Positions 11,622 to 22,650 of a DNA stretch of 64,000 nt are shown here, in pieces. Where the stretch lies: the NCBI GenBank assembly GCA_036365145.1, contig JAEOAD010000012.1, forward strand, positions 44,461,001 through 44,525,000. The letters run 5' to 3'. This DNA is from Orientallactaga sibirica. Lineage: Eukaryota > Chordata > Mammalia > Rodentia > Dipodidae. The notes beneath the pieces are model-generated. The model was not told where the DNA came from, did no database searches, and was given only the letters and a program-made list of their open reading frames with translations. Positions within the stretch are counted from its first letter, which is position 1. Each line of letters starts with the position of its first letter. Both the position numbers and the translations under genes were made by a program.

Positions 11622-11695
<74 letters not shown>
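11622..11695. repeat. (TA)n(GA)n compound microsatellite
   Basis: About 32 bases of TA pass directly into about 42 bases of GA. A reversed SINE head remnant lies just to the right (11738-11766), so the tract may be an expanded SINE tail. Confidence 0.95.
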
Positions 11696-11700
<5 letters not shown>

Positions 11701-11737
11701 ATAAAGTAAACTCATCAGAAATAGTCAAACAAATATC

Positions 11738-11766
11738 TTCAACCACTGAGCCATTTCCTTAGCCCT
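11738..11766 (-). mobile_element. remnant of a Dip-like SINE head
   Basis: The stretch 'caaccactgagccatttcct' followed by 'tagccc' matches the reversed head of the common SINE. The body between it and the (GA)n is missing. Confidence 0.5.
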
Positions 11767-12878
11767 CATTAGGAGTATTAAAATATAATACTTGAATATA
11801 TTCATTGGAGCGTAGCAAGGCAAAAAATGTCAAGTAAAATATAATTACTTCCCAGTTTCTCACTACTTGTGAAGCTTATATTATTTAAGATTGAGTTTAC
11901 ATTGTAGTTTTATATCTAGTATTATAAAGTTCCTGGACACATAGGTCAAGTTGTTTTATGAATTTTGCTAATGAATGTCTTCTTGCACTTCACGGTTGTA
12001 TTTAGTCTGGCATAAAAACCATGAGCCCAAGTATAGCAGCATAATGAATGGAAGTTTCTCATAATTAATGATCTTGGATTTGCTCAGTTGATCTTACAAT
12101 GAATCCATTGCCAACAATAACTCACAAGAGACAAGCTAAAGGAAAAAAAAATATATGCAGTTAGCAAACTGAAAAAGAAAATGGAAAATAAGAATTTTCT
12201 TTACTCATTCCAGTTATTTTAAATTGACTTGCCAGCAAAAATATATTTGGAAGTTGAATCATAGTTCATGGACCTAAAAATGAAAGAAATTTGAATAGAG
12301 ATAATGTTAGAAATTCCAAATAGGTAGTATAAGAAGTATTAGGTGACACTGAATTCACTAGTAGGATAAGAACAATTCAGAAGATCTACATTATGAAATA
12401 AGACAATGTTACAACATGAAACATGACAATAATAATAAAAGGAGACAAATTTGATGAAAGAACCAGCATTTTGTAGAATCCCTTTCTTATTTAATTTTTA
12501 TCTCTTTCATTAATTCAAAATGAAATGACTAACCTCAGTGTCTGTCACTGATCTTCCTCATAGGTACATTGTCCATTGCTCTCTCGGGGTGTGGGCTCTC
12601 CATGTGCCCTGAATGTTCCACATACATCCTTGTTACTATAAAGTCACAAAAGCAAAAAACAAAAAGCAATACATAACCGTACTATATAAAAAACTCAACA
12701 AATCACTACTGCCTTACTATTACCCTCAATATTCTATTTCAAATTTCAGTTCATTCCCATCTTACAATAAAGTTTCCTCTTTTGACATAGCCATAAAATC
12801 CTATATATAGTTTCAGTAAGGCCACATATATTTTTTTCTTTTTCACACAGAGAACTTTGTAATTTATAAGAACTCTTT
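11767..12878. other. AT-rich unique sequence, no gene seen
   Basis: No repeat family or convincing coding region is visible. The 65-residue ORF at 12613-12810 is low in complexity and has no recognisable motif. Confidence 0.45.
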
Positions 12879-12879
12879 C

Positions 12880-12928
12880 AGATTTAATCTTCTCACCTGT
12901 AAAATGGATGTAATAACACATACTTCAA
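12880..12928 (+). mobile_element. possible MIR fragment
   Basis: The stretch 'cttctcacctgtaaaatgga' followed by 'tgtaataacacatacttc' resembles the MIR block 'cctcatctgtaaaatggg..aataataat'. It is short, so the call is tentative. Confidence 0.5.
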
Positions 12929-12937
12929 AAAATGCTT

Positions 12938-13166
12938 GGGGGCTGCAGAGATGGATTAGCAGTTAAGGTACTTGCCTACGAAGCCTAAGGACCCAGGTTT
13001 GATTCCTCAGTACCCACATAAGTCACAAGCACATAGTGCTGCATGTGTCTGGTGTTTGTTTGCAGTGGCCAGAAGCCTTACCATGCTTGTTCTCCTCTCT
13101 CTCTCTCTCTCTCTCAGATATATATATATATCTTGGTCTCTAATAAATAGATAAATATTTTTAAAA
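12938..13166 (+). mobile_element. Dip-like SINE
   Basis: The head 'gggggctgcagagatggatt' is followed by the body 'tttgcagtggccagaagcct', a (TC)n stretch, a short (AT)n and an A/T tail. The near-repeated flanks 'aaaaaatgcttggg' (about 12927) and 'aaaaagaatgcatggg' (about 13163) look like a target duplication. Confidence 0.92.
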
Positions 13167-13174
13167 AGAATGCA

Positions 13175-13337
13175 TGGGCCAAGAGAGAAAGCTCATGCAG
13201 TTAAAGGTACTTGTTTACAAAGCTTACAAATTCTAACACATGGGCAAAAAGTCCTGTTACATCCATTCTCTTTTTCATTCTCTTTTTCTCTCTGTTTGTA
13301 AAATAAATAAATAATCTTAAATTTAACAAAAAAAAAG
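13175..13337 (+). mobile_element. partial, diverged Dip-like SINE
   Basis: A head-like stretch 'ccaagagagaaagctcatgc' with 'gttaaaggtacttgtttaca', then a shortened body, 'cattctctttttc' and an (AAAT)n tail. The middle is deleted. Confidence 0.75.
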
Positions 13338-14711
13338 AATGTTTGTGAAAAGAGAGAATGTTTTTCTGAAAGAAAAAATATGCTGAGCTCCATATCAGTC
13401 ATATCATATCAGCATCTTAACTTGTGTAGTCACTTCTATTTCTGAGTACATGCTTGCAAATATAATGGCTATCATTGAACATTTGTTGATTTTCTAGCAC
13501 ATCTCTCATGAAATGATGTCATTATCATTTGCCACATCCACTTGTGGAAGCCCTGTTTTTAGGTATCTCTATTTTCAGTTTTGTTCTCCTTTTCTCTCTG
13601 CACTGCACAAGGAAATATAATACAGAAGACCAGGAAACTGAATCTTATCATTTCATTCCAGCAATATCACAACCCTTAGAGCAATTCCCTCTGCAACTAA
13701 TTTTGTCTCCCTCACTGCAATCATGTCTTATTGTTTAATGTTTTTTCTTGATCTATTCTAGAATAAGCATAATCTCACACATCCACAGAGCTATACTTAA
13801 ATCACATGTAGTTTAGTCAAATTCAAACTATAAGAATATTCTTTCTCTTAAAAGAACTGGTAATAAATATGGGCTTGGCAGCACAATACAGAAAGGCATA
13901 TGGAGGAGCTAAATTTCAGAATGATACTGTACCGTACTATATTTCTGGATAATGTAAATTTTGTCATATAACCTCAGGAGAAGTTAACAAATTATCATAA
14001 TAAAACCCTTCAAGCTTGACCTTATTGTAATGACTACTATGGTAAGGGAGTTTATTAGCATGTGAAATTGCCAATGTTTTGCTTTCCTCAACTGTTCTTA
14101 CAATAGCACTTTGACACTGCTTATAAGGAAAATTCTGTGCTTCGGGAATATAATGGGCTGAAGAATTTTTATATGTACTATGTTCCAAGATTCACAATAA
14201 TTGAATGACCTTCATTTCATCTTAATTTTGGATATATGGAAAGAAAGCTGGGAGAGAATAATATATACACTGGTTGTTTTGTTCTTACGGTTTTCCAAGG
14301 AACAGTATGAGTGTATCCCTACATTGCTACAGAAGAAGAAATGAAAATGCTTCCACAAGTATATGCACATTGTATGGATTTATATATCAAATTTTAAAAG
14401 TAGCCCAAATGTATATGAACTATTTGAAAAACTGAAACCAGTAACATTTTTAGTATTTGATTTTCAACTTTCATATGCCAAGTGAACAATATATAGAAGA
14501 CAGTTTGCTGAACTTATTCTAAGACTTTAAAATAAGCTTAGATAGTTTAAAGCTTGTATGAACAATATTGTATATTATAATTTTTATAACTTATAATATC
14601 TCTTGCATTTTTGGTAATATAGAAAATTACCCATGTAAATTATATTTATATTTTTGAAATATTTCTATGTAACAATAAAACCATATCTGGGACTCATTTC
14701 TTTTTATAAAA
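13338..14711. other. unique AT-rich sequence, no gene seen
   Basis: No repeat is recognised. Two ORFs of about 70 residues (13529-13738 plus, 13964-14188 minus) show no motif and I do not regard them as genes. The right end overlaps the SINE target duplication. Confidence 0.45.
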
Positions 14712-14944
14712 TTTTTTGTTTATTTTTATTTATGAATTTCAGAGCCACAGACAGACGAAGAGAAAGAGACAGAGAGATAGAGAGAGAATGGGTTTGCCAG
14801 GGCCTCCAGCCACTGAAAACCAACTCCAGATGCATGCACCACCTTTTGCATCTGGCTTACATGGGTCCTGGGGAATCAAGCCTTGAACCGGGGTCCTTCA
14901 GCTTCACAGACAAGCGCTGAACCACTAAGCCATTTCTCCAGCCC
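14712..14944 (-). mobile_element. Dip-like SINE, minus strand
   Basis: Read leftwards from 'gggctggagaaatggctta' at 14944. The body 'cagggcctccagccactgaa' is at about 14798-14817, with GA-rich sequence and tail at the left. The flanks 'atttctttttataaaa' (14696-14711) and 'atttctttttaaaaac' (about 14952) are a near-perfect target duplication. Confidence 0.93.
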
Positions 14945-14966
14945 TAAATTAATTTCTTTTTAAAAA

Positions 14967-15197
14967 CCATATTTATTTATTTGTCTGAGAAGAGAGAGAA
15001 AGAGAGAGTTAGGGAAAGAGATAGAAAAAGAGGCAAAGAAAATGAGTATGGATACTCACTCTATGGATTCCTGCATATGAACTCCAGACATATGCACCAC
15101 TATGTGCATCTGGCTTTACATGGGTACTGGGGAATAACCTTGGGTCCTTTGGCTTTGCCAGCAAGCCCGTTAAGTGCTAGGCCATCTCTCTAACACA
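14967..15197 (-). mobile_element. Dip-like SINE, minus strand, diverged
   Basis: An (ATTT)n tail, a GA-rich stretch and the body 'gaactccagacatatgcacc' are followed by the reversed head 'aggccatctctctaaca', which carries several changes from the usual 'aagccatctctccagccc'. Confidence 0.88.
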
Positions 15198-16098
15198 GAA
15201 AAGTTTTCTAGAAGGGTTTTTATTAAGTTGAAAAACTTTTAAAACATGCCTAGTCCCCTCCTATCACCCTCTTTCCCAGCTTCTCCATCCCTCCATTAAA
15301 ATCCTTCTTCTTTTCTTCCATTTCTTATGCATATAGATATCTTTTTCTTCCTCCTCCTCCATCATCCATGACAACCTGTTGGTGGGCTCAACAGTATGCA
15401 GGTCTTGTGCAGGTAACTGCAGCCATTGTGAGATCATAAATATCACCATTTTTTAAAACCTGGGAGACAGTGTTCGCCAATATTTGTCACATCCTTTGAT
15501 TCTTACCTTCTTGCCATCCCCTCTTCAGCTTTAGCTCTGCACCATTGGAGGGTAGGACAAGATGTCTCATTCAGTGCTGAACACTGAACCATCATTTATT
15601 CTCAGTACCTTGACAAGTTTTGAGTCTCCCCAGCAGTCCCTACCATCTGCAAAGAGAAGTTTCTCTGCCCTATTATATAGATATAAACATAGGTATTTAC
15701 AGGCCACTTTGGTGGATATATCAGTGTAGTCAAACAACAGTAGCTAAACAATTTCTCAGCCATAGGATTTTTTACTTGATTTTCAGTACCATGCATGAAT
15801 TCCCTCTTACAGAATAGATATCAAATTCAATTAGAGAGCAGTTTGTTACTCCAATTTAAAAAAAAAAATGCCACTATTCCAATATTGGGCACATCTTGCC
15901 TAGGTGGACAGTTGTGTAGCTTGAATGGTCCACTGCTAGTTAAGACCTCTAATGATTTTTCTCCTCCAGCAGACTTCATAGCATTTCCCAGCACTATGAC
16001 CACTAGTCAGCATAGAAGAGGCTTCCAGCTAAGTTCTAGTTTGATTTCTTGGTGTCCTGAAACCAAAGCATGTGGTATCTTTAGCAATAGGATTTTTG

Positions 16099-16325
16099 AA
16101 ATTTATTTTATTTATTTGAGAGAGAGAGAGAGATCTATACATAGAGGGAGAGAGGGTGAGAGAGAGAGAGAGAGAGATTAGACACACCAGGGCCTGAAGC
16201 CACTGTAAACGAACCCCAGATGCATGTGGCACCTTGTGAATTTGGCTTATGTGGGTCCTGGAATTGAATCTGGGGCCTTTGGCTTCACAGGCAAATGCCC
16301 TAACTGCTAAACCATCCTTCTAGCC
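16099..16325 (-). mobile_element. Dip-like SINE, minus strand
   Basis: An (ATTT)/(GA)n tail region at left, body 'cagggcctgaagccactgta' and reversed head 'aaaccatccttctagcc' at right. The flanks 'aataggatttt' and 'tataggatttt' suggest the target duplication within L1 3'-UTR. Confidence 0.9.
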
Positions 16326-16516
16326 AATAGCTATAGGATTTTACTATCTAGTTCTAGTTAATAATCAAGAACCTTGACAAATCCTGTGTTACCTGGGAAG
16401 CTCAGTGGCCTCCTTGACCAACAACTCAGTATCCCAATCCTAATCCTGGTACTGAAATTTTTCTGTAATAATCTATGGCTTCTGATCAACAGTATTTATA
16501 TTTCTCATCTCTCACA

Positions 16517-16706
16517 TATATGTAGAGAGAGAGAAACAATTGGCACACCAGGGCCATAGCCACTACAATCCAACTCCAGACACTTGCAACACCTAGTGCA
16601 TATGTGTGACCTTGTGCTTGCATGACGTTTGTGCATCTGGATTACATGGGATCTGGAAAGACATCAAACCTGGGTTCCTTAGGCTTTGCAGCCGAGTTCC
16701 AGCCCA
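16517..16706 (-). mobile_element. Dip-like SINE, variant with different middle, minus strand
   Basis: The reversed order is normal, but an extra segment ('cctagtgcatatgtgtgacc' and following, about 16591-16630) sits between the 'ctccagacacttgcaac' and 'tgcatctggattacatggg' blocks. Copies at 25603-25861 and 17373-17658 also have extra middle sequence. Confidence 0.85.
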
Positions 16707-16819
16707 GTTTATATGTTTTTAATTAGCTAACAAAGTAGGTTTCCATATAACTCATTCATAACCTCTTTAGTTTCTTGCCACTTCACATCTTTTGTTGTTT
16801 TTTGTTCCCTCTACAGATG

Positions 16820-16965
16820 TTATTTTTTATTTTATTAGTTATGTTCATAATGTGAATATATTCATGTTGGTAGCATTGATAGCCTCCTCTCTGTCCTCCC
16901 CCCTTTGAAGGGACCCTGCCCTCTTCATACTTCTTCCTTTCCTCATTGTTAAAGGATTACTAGTA
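16820..16965 (-). mobile_element. short L1 3'-end fragment, minus strand
   Basis: The stretch 'ttagttatgttcataatgtg', 'tattcatgttggtagcattg' and 'atagcctcctctctgtcctc' resembles the reversed extreme 3' end of a rodent L1. Confidence 0.55.
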
Positions 16966-17358
16966 AGTATAAATTTTTACTTGAATCAAATTATTGACTA
17001 TATTAAAAGAAAAAGAAACTTGACATATGAATTCAAGTCTTCATCTCATTTTGTCTTACTTTACCTTGAGAGAATGCTTTTGAAAATTAGCTAAATCATG
17101 TTTCTATGGGAAACATATCTAATATAGAGTTACTAATGAATAAACCCATCAGTTTATCCCAGGAAACCTACTCCATGAAGTAACTAGGGGCTAGGTTAGC
17201 TCATATTCCAACCTAAAGATTTTGAATTTCCATTATACTTTGCATGAAACATTTGATGTTTACTGTAATAAAACATCTCTAGTCACTCTTAAAACCCTAA
17301 AATGAAAATGCTAAGTGTTACAGACTGTTCATGTTACCTGCAATAAAATTTATATATT
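16966..17358. other. unique sequence, no gene seen
   Basis: No repeat or coding signal recognised. Confidence 0.4.
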
Positions 17359-17372
17359 AAAATTAGGAGGCA

Positions 17373-17658
17373 GGGGCTGGAGAGATGGCTTAGCACTAAG
17401 GTATGTGCCTGCTAAGTTGAAGGACCTGTGTTTGACTCTCCAGATCCCTCTTAATCCGGACATACAATGTGATACAAGCACATAAGGTCACACATGCACA
17501 GAATGTGGCACACACATCTCGAGTTTAATTGCAGTGGCTGGAGGCTCTGGTATGCCAATTTTCTCTCTCTCTTCCTCTTTCTTTCTCTCTCTCTCTCCCT
17601 CTCTCTTTCTCTCTCTCTTTCCCTCTCTCACTCTTTGTCTCTCTCTCTCTCTCATAAA
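17373..17658 (+). mobile_element. Dip-like SINE, variant with longer middle
   Basis: The head 'ggggctggagagatggcttag' type is followed by a lengthened middle with 'cataaggtcacacatgcaca', then 'ttgcagtggctggaggctct' and about 90 bases of TC-rich sequence. The target duplication 'aaaattaggagg' (17359-17370) and 'aaaattaagagg' (17659-17670) differs at one base. Confidence 0.93.
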
Positions 17659-17670
17659 AAAATTAAGAGG

Positions 17671-18064
17671 TGGAACTTTTCAGTGATGATAAGGTTATAA
17701 GGACAGAACTATCATGAATGGGTTTGTTGCCATATACAAGCAATCCCATTTATTTCATGTGAGTTTATAGTGAGAAGATGGGAGCCCATAACCTAGAAAA
17801 TGGGTCATAATTTGATTATGTAGTTCCCTGTTTCCACACCTTGCTGTTTAAGCTACTTTTCTTATAGTCATCTGTTGTAGCCACCTGGGCAGTCTGAGAC
17901 ACTGGAAGACAGCTCTTTTGCTAGAACTTAGTATTATATCTGGATACCTACAAAGTCTTCTTCCTGGAAAAAAAAAATCACATTCCAAGTTTTATATATA
18001 ATATTTCAAAATGGTTGCTATCTGGGGGTTTATTTAAGAGTATTGGCTTAATTGCTGCATAGGT
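17671..18064. other. unique sequence, no gene seen
   Basis: No repeat or coding signal recognised. Confidence 0.4.
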
Positions 18065-18535
18065 TTGTTCATGTTGTACTATAAATACTCCAAAACTCAG
18101 TGGCACAAACTAGAAGCACCCGTTATCTGGAGGTCCTCTGGCTGAGGGTCTTGCATAAAGATGCATTCAATGTATCAGCATGTGCTGCACTCATTTAAAG
18201 GCTTGAATTATTAACTAGTTATAAGCACTCAGGCGGCAGAAGATTGGGAATTGAGTTCCAACCAATTGAAGATGGAGCTGTCCAGGGAACCATGCTTTCT
18301 ATGTGGCCCTTTCTGTATGGAAAAGCTTATTTATGCAGGGCATTCAAACAAGAGGTCAATAAAGGAACTGTGAGCAAGGTAAATTTCAAAGTTCTTTCAA
18401 AGATAATATCATAAAGACATCACATTTATTTTTTTCCCTTTTTTTGTTTTCTAAAGGCAACTTGGTTCAACCCACACAATGGTATGAACATGAGAAGGTG
18501 GGAGTCACTGGGAACCATTTCAGAAGCTGCCTGCA
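18065..18535 (+). mobile_element. old mammalian interspersed repeat, family uncertain
   Basis: Motifs 'ccaaaactcagtggcacaaa', 'ggaggtcctctggctgaggg' and, at the end, 'gtgggagtcactgggaacca' with 'agctgcctgcagcca' fit a class of old LTR/DNA repeats with 'acttagtggcttaaaacaac' and 'gaggctgcctaccaca' blocks. A similar start is seen at 58420. I cannot name the family from sequence alone. Confidence 0.5.
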
Positions 18536-19800
18536 GCCATTGTATTCATTTAACACGATGTTCAAAGGATAGTTCAGTTAATAGTAGTTATTAAGGTGTG
18601 CAATCTGTGTGAGGGAGTAGGCTGGAGTACAACAATGAACAATAGCATCTAATTTGAAGAGCGGGTAACCTACCTTGGAAAGCTATGGGGTCAGGTTCTG
18701 GAGTTCATAGGCTAGAGAGGAGTGTAAATTCTGAATTAAGCTTGTGAACAGGCAAAGCTTCCCAATAGAGGAAACTGAGACTTGTTCATACGTAATAGGT
18801 GGGGAAGAGGCGTTGCACCAAGTTAGGAAAGCAGCTTTGCACAGTCTCTAGGACAGATATAGCACAGGGCCTCATCCCGCCTGCTAACCAGGGCTCACCT
18901 GAAGACCTTGCATAGTGTCTTCATAACAAAATATATGCGGGCGTGTGACAGACTTGGGTAGGTAGCAAGCCTTCCTGTTCTTTCTGCTGACAAACCCTTG
19001 ACTGTGGCGATCATGCTTATTCCTTTAGAGGTTTCCCTAGAGGGCCACTCTGCAGAAACTCCTGCTCTTAACTAGCAATCTCCAAAGTGCAGGATCCTAG
19101 AGTTATTGGCAGTAATCACAAATTATGCCACACTAACCTCAGAATTTTTGTGGAGACGGAATACTTTAACAGTCCCAATACCCTTGGCAGTTCCCCTAAG
19201 CTAGCATTGAAATTAAGGTATAATAATATTACATGAAACTCCTTTCCCAAATTTTCTGTAGGGACTTCCATATTTTCAACTTGTTATAAAAACCTGCTAA
19301 TGTTGCAGAAATAGTTTTATAATAAGACAAAGATATTTGAATAAAAATGCATAACAACCTTGCATGAAATCCTATGGGCAACTTAAAGTTTTTCTTTACT
19401 GCTGAGTAGCATTTGATACTATTGCTCTTCCTCTTTAAACAGTCTCGCTCCTCAGTTCCCATGATACGGCTCTTTGCTGATTGATACTCTTCATCTCCAG
19501 ATGTTCATGTGTCTATGCATATGCTTCCAGGAGTGTGTGTTTCAAGTTCTTTTCTGTTATGTCAAATCAGTCCTGACTTTTGCCACCTCTGCTGCTCTAG
19601 TATGGGTTTATGTGAGGCATGTGCCATAGTGAGAATAGCTACAATAACATTCAAAATGGCCATGCTGTAGGCCATGTTGGAAAGGTCTAGTTTCTTGAAC
19701 CTAGCAGGTGAGAAGTGAGTAAGAGGAAACATTCCTCATTCAATAGACTCAAAGTAAGTCACTGCCCAAGCAAAGTGGTGTCAGGAGATTCCAGCAGTTA
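18536..19800. other. unique sequence, no gene seen
   Basis: Moderate GC content and no repeat recognised. The 77-residue minus ORF at 19229-19462 lacks any familiar motif. Confidence 0.4.
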
Positions 19801-19819
19801 GTATAAATCCAGTCCAGAA

Positions 19820-20200
19820 TTCTAACAGCCCAGTATCAACATGACGTACACTGATGAAATTTGCAGTATGCAACTCCAACACCATTGACCAGGTAAGAGA
19901 TGCCAGGAGGGAGGAAAGCAACAGGATAACAGAGCAGTGAAAAGAGCCAAGAGAGGACCCGGATGCCCCCTCCCCCCGCCCAGCCGGTGCTTGTCTGCCC
20001 ACAGGCACCAGGAAGGTGCCATTGCACTTAGTGAACAAGACCAGCAACCCATCCCTGTCAACCAGACAGGGGCACTCCTCGGTTGCAAGGACACCTCAGC
20101 CAAGATCTCCACTTGTTTGAATTCCTCCTGTTCTCCAGCCTCACCCTTATTCCAAAGGGTCCTGTCACTCAAGTGTTGAAGGCAGCACGCTAACACTCCC
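19820..20200. other. GC-richer unannotated segment with ORFs on both strands
   Basis: This stretch is clearly richer in G+C than its surroundings, including a C-run near 19965-19980. A 124-residue ORF (19822-20196 minus) overlaps an 80-residue ORF (19937-20179 plus). Neither has a recognisable domain, and overlapping ORFs in several frames are expected in GC-rich DNA. 'accaggtaagag' at about 19887-19898 matches a splice-donor consensus and 'tgcccacaggcacc' at about 19997-20010 an acceptor. It could be a non-coding exon region, an LTR or a pseudogene. Confidence 0.4.
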
Positions 20201-20495
20201 TCACCTCCTCTATGAGATAAGATAGTCTAAACCAGGGAACTGGGACCTCATTGTCTTCCCTTTGCTGGGGAAAGTTGATGGAGTTTTCCTGCAATGGTCA
20301 ATTTTGGCTGCTCGTGATTTGTGTGGGAAATGTCACCGTTTAATGGGTACAGAATTTTATTTTTGGAAGATGAAACTGTTTTGGATGTAGGCAGTAGTGC
20401 TGGTAGCCCAACAATGTGAGTGTAGTTATCATGCAAAAAGTGCATGTGTATTGTAGTGCAATAAAAACAACTGGGAGCTATTAAAAAATTGGGAG

Positions 20496-20655
20496 GGGGA
20501 TGCTAAGAAAATGTATCAGCAGTTAAAGAAAATTGCTCACAAAGCCTACTGGCCCAGGTTCAATTTTTTAGCCAGACAGACATTCATATGCAGCAGCAAG
20601 ACACCCTAGCATGCCCACACACATGCAAATGAATGAATGAATAGTAACTTTAAAC
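20496..20655 (+). mobile_element. diverged Dip-like SINE
   Basis: The blocks 'cagcagttaaagaaaattgc', 'cacaaagcctactggcccag' and 'gttcaattttttagccagac' follow the SINE order. The end is a (GAAT)n-type tail. Confidence 0.7.
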
Positions 20656-20740
20656 ATTTCTGTCATTAATCAGCTTGAAAATTAAAATTCCTTGGTGTTT
20701 TCATTTTCCCTAGCTTCTCTCCATCCCATAAAAAGACATT

Positions 20741-20924
20741 CCAGGGATTGGAGAGATGGCTTAGAGGTTAAAGTGTTTGCCTGTGAAGCCAAAGGACCCA
20801 GGTTTGATTCCCCAGGACCCAAATAAGCCAGATGCACGAGGAGGTGCATGTGTCTAGAGTTCATTTGCAGTGGCTAGAGGTCCTGGCATGCCCATTCTCT
20901 TTATCTACCTTTCTCTTTGTCTCC

Positions 20925-20971
<47 letters not shown>

Positions 20972-20976
20972 AATTT
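20741..20976 (+). mobile_element. Dip-like SINE with long (AAAT)n tail
   Basis: The head 'ggattggagagatggcttag' is followed by 'ggtttgattccccaggaccc', the body 'tttgcagtggctagaggtcc' and about 50 bases of (AAAT)n. The exact target duplication 'aaaagacatt' is at 20731-20740 and 20977-20986. Confidence 0.95.
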
Positions 20977-21124
20977 AAAAGACATTACACTACTCCATGG
21001 CATCTCCAACTATTGAAAATTGCATTAGTAGTATTTCAAAATTATTGTTCTTTTCTGAATACAATAGTAACAGAACTACAGACAAGACAATTTAGCTTTT
21101 TAAGTGGGTTTTGGGACAGGTAAC

Positions 21125-21275
21125 ATTCTGGGACAGACACTGTAATCAGAATTCCTGAGTCTAGATTTTGGTTCTCTCCCTTAACCACATTACTGTCAAC
21201 AGGTTACTTAAGCACATTAGGTCCTCAGCACACTAAGTTATAAGGTAAGGACAATGAAAGCATCTCTAACATGTG
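21125..21275 (+). mobile_element. possible MIR fragment
   Basis: Order and words such as 'ttcctgagtctagattttgg', 'acaggttacttaagcac' and 'taaggacaatgaaagcatct' recall the MIR core and 3' part. The similarity is weak. Confidence 0.4.
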
Positions 21276-21592
21276 CTATGACCTGAGTCCTTGTGCTCCC
21301 ACCCAACACATCCTATATCCAAATAACCTTCCACTGTAATATATCAGGAGATGCAGCCTATGGGTAGTGTGATTAGACCATTAGTGTGAAACCCTCATCC
21401 ATGAAACTAATTTTCCCTTGTGAAAGAACATTAGAGAGCTGCCTCCCCTGACAGCCATGTGTGGACCCAGTCAGAGTTGAGTTGCTATCTGTGAAGAGTA
21501 GGCTTCCATGAGGCACTGGAACTGCAAGCCTCTTGGGATTTCTAGCCTCCAAAATTATGATCAATACATATGTGTGGCTTATAGGTACAAAT
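21276..21592 (+). mobile_element. MaLR LTR, MST-like
   Basis: 'gctatgacctgagtccttgt' at the start is followed by 'caggagatgcagcctatggg', 'gtgattagaccat', 'gaggcactggaactgcaagc' and 'cttgggatttctagcctcca'. It ends near 'ataggtac'. The sequence of blocks matches MST-type MaLR LTRs of mammals. Exact termini were not resolved. Confidence 0.75.
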
Positions 21593-21593
21593 C

Positions 21594-21832
21594 TGGGCCA
21601 GAAGAAATAGCTAAGTGGGTAAAGCACTTGTTGTACAAGCATAAGGATGTGGATTCAATCCCCCAAACCCTCATCAAGCTGAATGAAGCAGTGCACTTTT
21701 GTAATCCCAGCTCATCTACAGTGAGATGGGAGGCAGAGGCAGGAGAATCGTCAGCAGGTCTTAGACAAGCTAGATAAGTGAAGAAGGTAGAAGCCAACAA
21801 AGAGACCCTGTCTCAAACAATGTGGAAGGTGG
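21594..21832 (+). mobile_element. B4 SINE
   Basis: The head 'gaagaaatagctaagtgggt' and 'aaagcacttgttgtacaagc' is followed by B1-like 'tttgtaatcccagctcatc', 'gggaggcagaggcaggagaa' and 'gagaccctgtctcaaac'. Confidence 0.85.
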
Positions 21833-21833
21833 G

Positions 21834-22150
21834 GGCTGGGCTAGGGAGATGACTCAATGGATAAAGTATTTGCTATGCAAGCTTAAATCCCTGATTTTGG
21901 AACCCCTATCCCTGTGCAAAAGTTGGAAGCCATGTCAGGCTTGGGTAATTTCAGCATCTGAAGGCAGAGCTAGGGGAATTTTCCCAGTAGCTTGGTGCCC
22001 AGATAACCTGTTATACAGTGTGGTGAACAAAGGACAAGAAATTTTGCCTCAAAAGACTTGGAAGATGAGGACACACCAGGAAAGTTGTCCTCTGAAAACT
22101 GCACCATGACACGCACATGCATGCCTAAACACACACATAAACACATCCAT
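21834..22150 (+). mobile_element. B4 SINE, diverged
   Basis: The head 'gctagggagatgactcaatg' and 'gtatttgctatgcaagctta' is followed by B1-like 'gaaggcagagctaggggaat' and the end 'tgcctcaaaagacttgg', then a CA-rich tail. It sits directly after another B4 in the same orientation. Confidence 0.75.
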
Positions 22151-22222
22151 TCACACCAAAACATCAAATTCATAAAATGTGTGAAGACTTGGAATGACAC
22201 CCATGTCACATGCACTAGCATT

Positions 22223-22225
<3 letters not shown>

Positions 22226-22260
<35 letters not shown>
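22226..22260. repeat. (CA)n microsatellite
   Basis: About 34 bases of uninterrupted CA at the end of the B4-derived CA-rich sequence. Confidence 0.97.
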
Positions 22261-22261
<1 letters not shown>

Positions 22262-22499
22262 ACCTGGTATATTCTTAGAGCAGAGTGAATGGACTAAGAC
22301 AACATAGGTTTCTATATACATAAAACACCTAATATTTGTAAGGTAATTGAAAAGGGAAACACTGGCATACAGAATATGATATGGCAGAAATGAAAAATAA
22401 AATATCTCTTCAATAGATGACGGTCACTGTTATACATACAGTAAAAGTAATTGTGAAAAATGACTTAGCAAACACAATTCTGATTAAGACTTTAAAGTC

Positions 22500-22650
22500 T
22501 CCTGGGGAAGAGTGATTATGCTCTTGGCTGCAATCATTTCTTTACTGAGATTTATCTGTCAGCGGCAACAGCTGAAGTGGGCAATTATCCCCATTAACCT
22601 CCACCAATGTTTATCATTGTTGTGCTAAAACAAGGACACATAATCTATTC
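22500..22650. promoter_or_regulatory. candidate conserved non-coding stretch
   Basis: Repeat-free sequence dense in homeodomain/GATA-like words, including 'gcaatcatttctttactgag', 'tttatctgtcagcgg', 'gggcaattatccccattaac' and 'ttatcattgttgtgctaaaa'. It looks like the complex sequence seen in enhancers, but no alignment was possible here. Confidence 0.3.

Larger units (their letters stand above)
15215..16730 (-). mobile_element. L1 3'-UTR sequence, minus strand, with two SINE inserts
   Basis: Read on the minus strand this has 'gagaaacttctctttgcaga' followed by 'tggtagggactgctggggag'. It is shared with the plus-strand L1 3' end at 35780-36237 and resembles the 3'-UTR of the large L1 at 48.6-56.2 kb. 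The pyrimidine-rich stretch at 15250-15370 is typical of rodent L1 3'-UTRs. The 128-residue ORF at 15795-16181 lies inside and is not a gene. Confidence 0.7.

Noticed and set aside
13868..13930. A stretch 'gcttggcagcacaatacaga' recalling the start of U6 snRNA
   Set aside because: Only about 17 bases resemble U6, the continuation does not follow, and there is no terminator T-run or promoter in place.
15795..16181. 128-residue ORF
   Set aside because: It lies in L1 3'-UTR sequence and runs into a SINE GA stretch.
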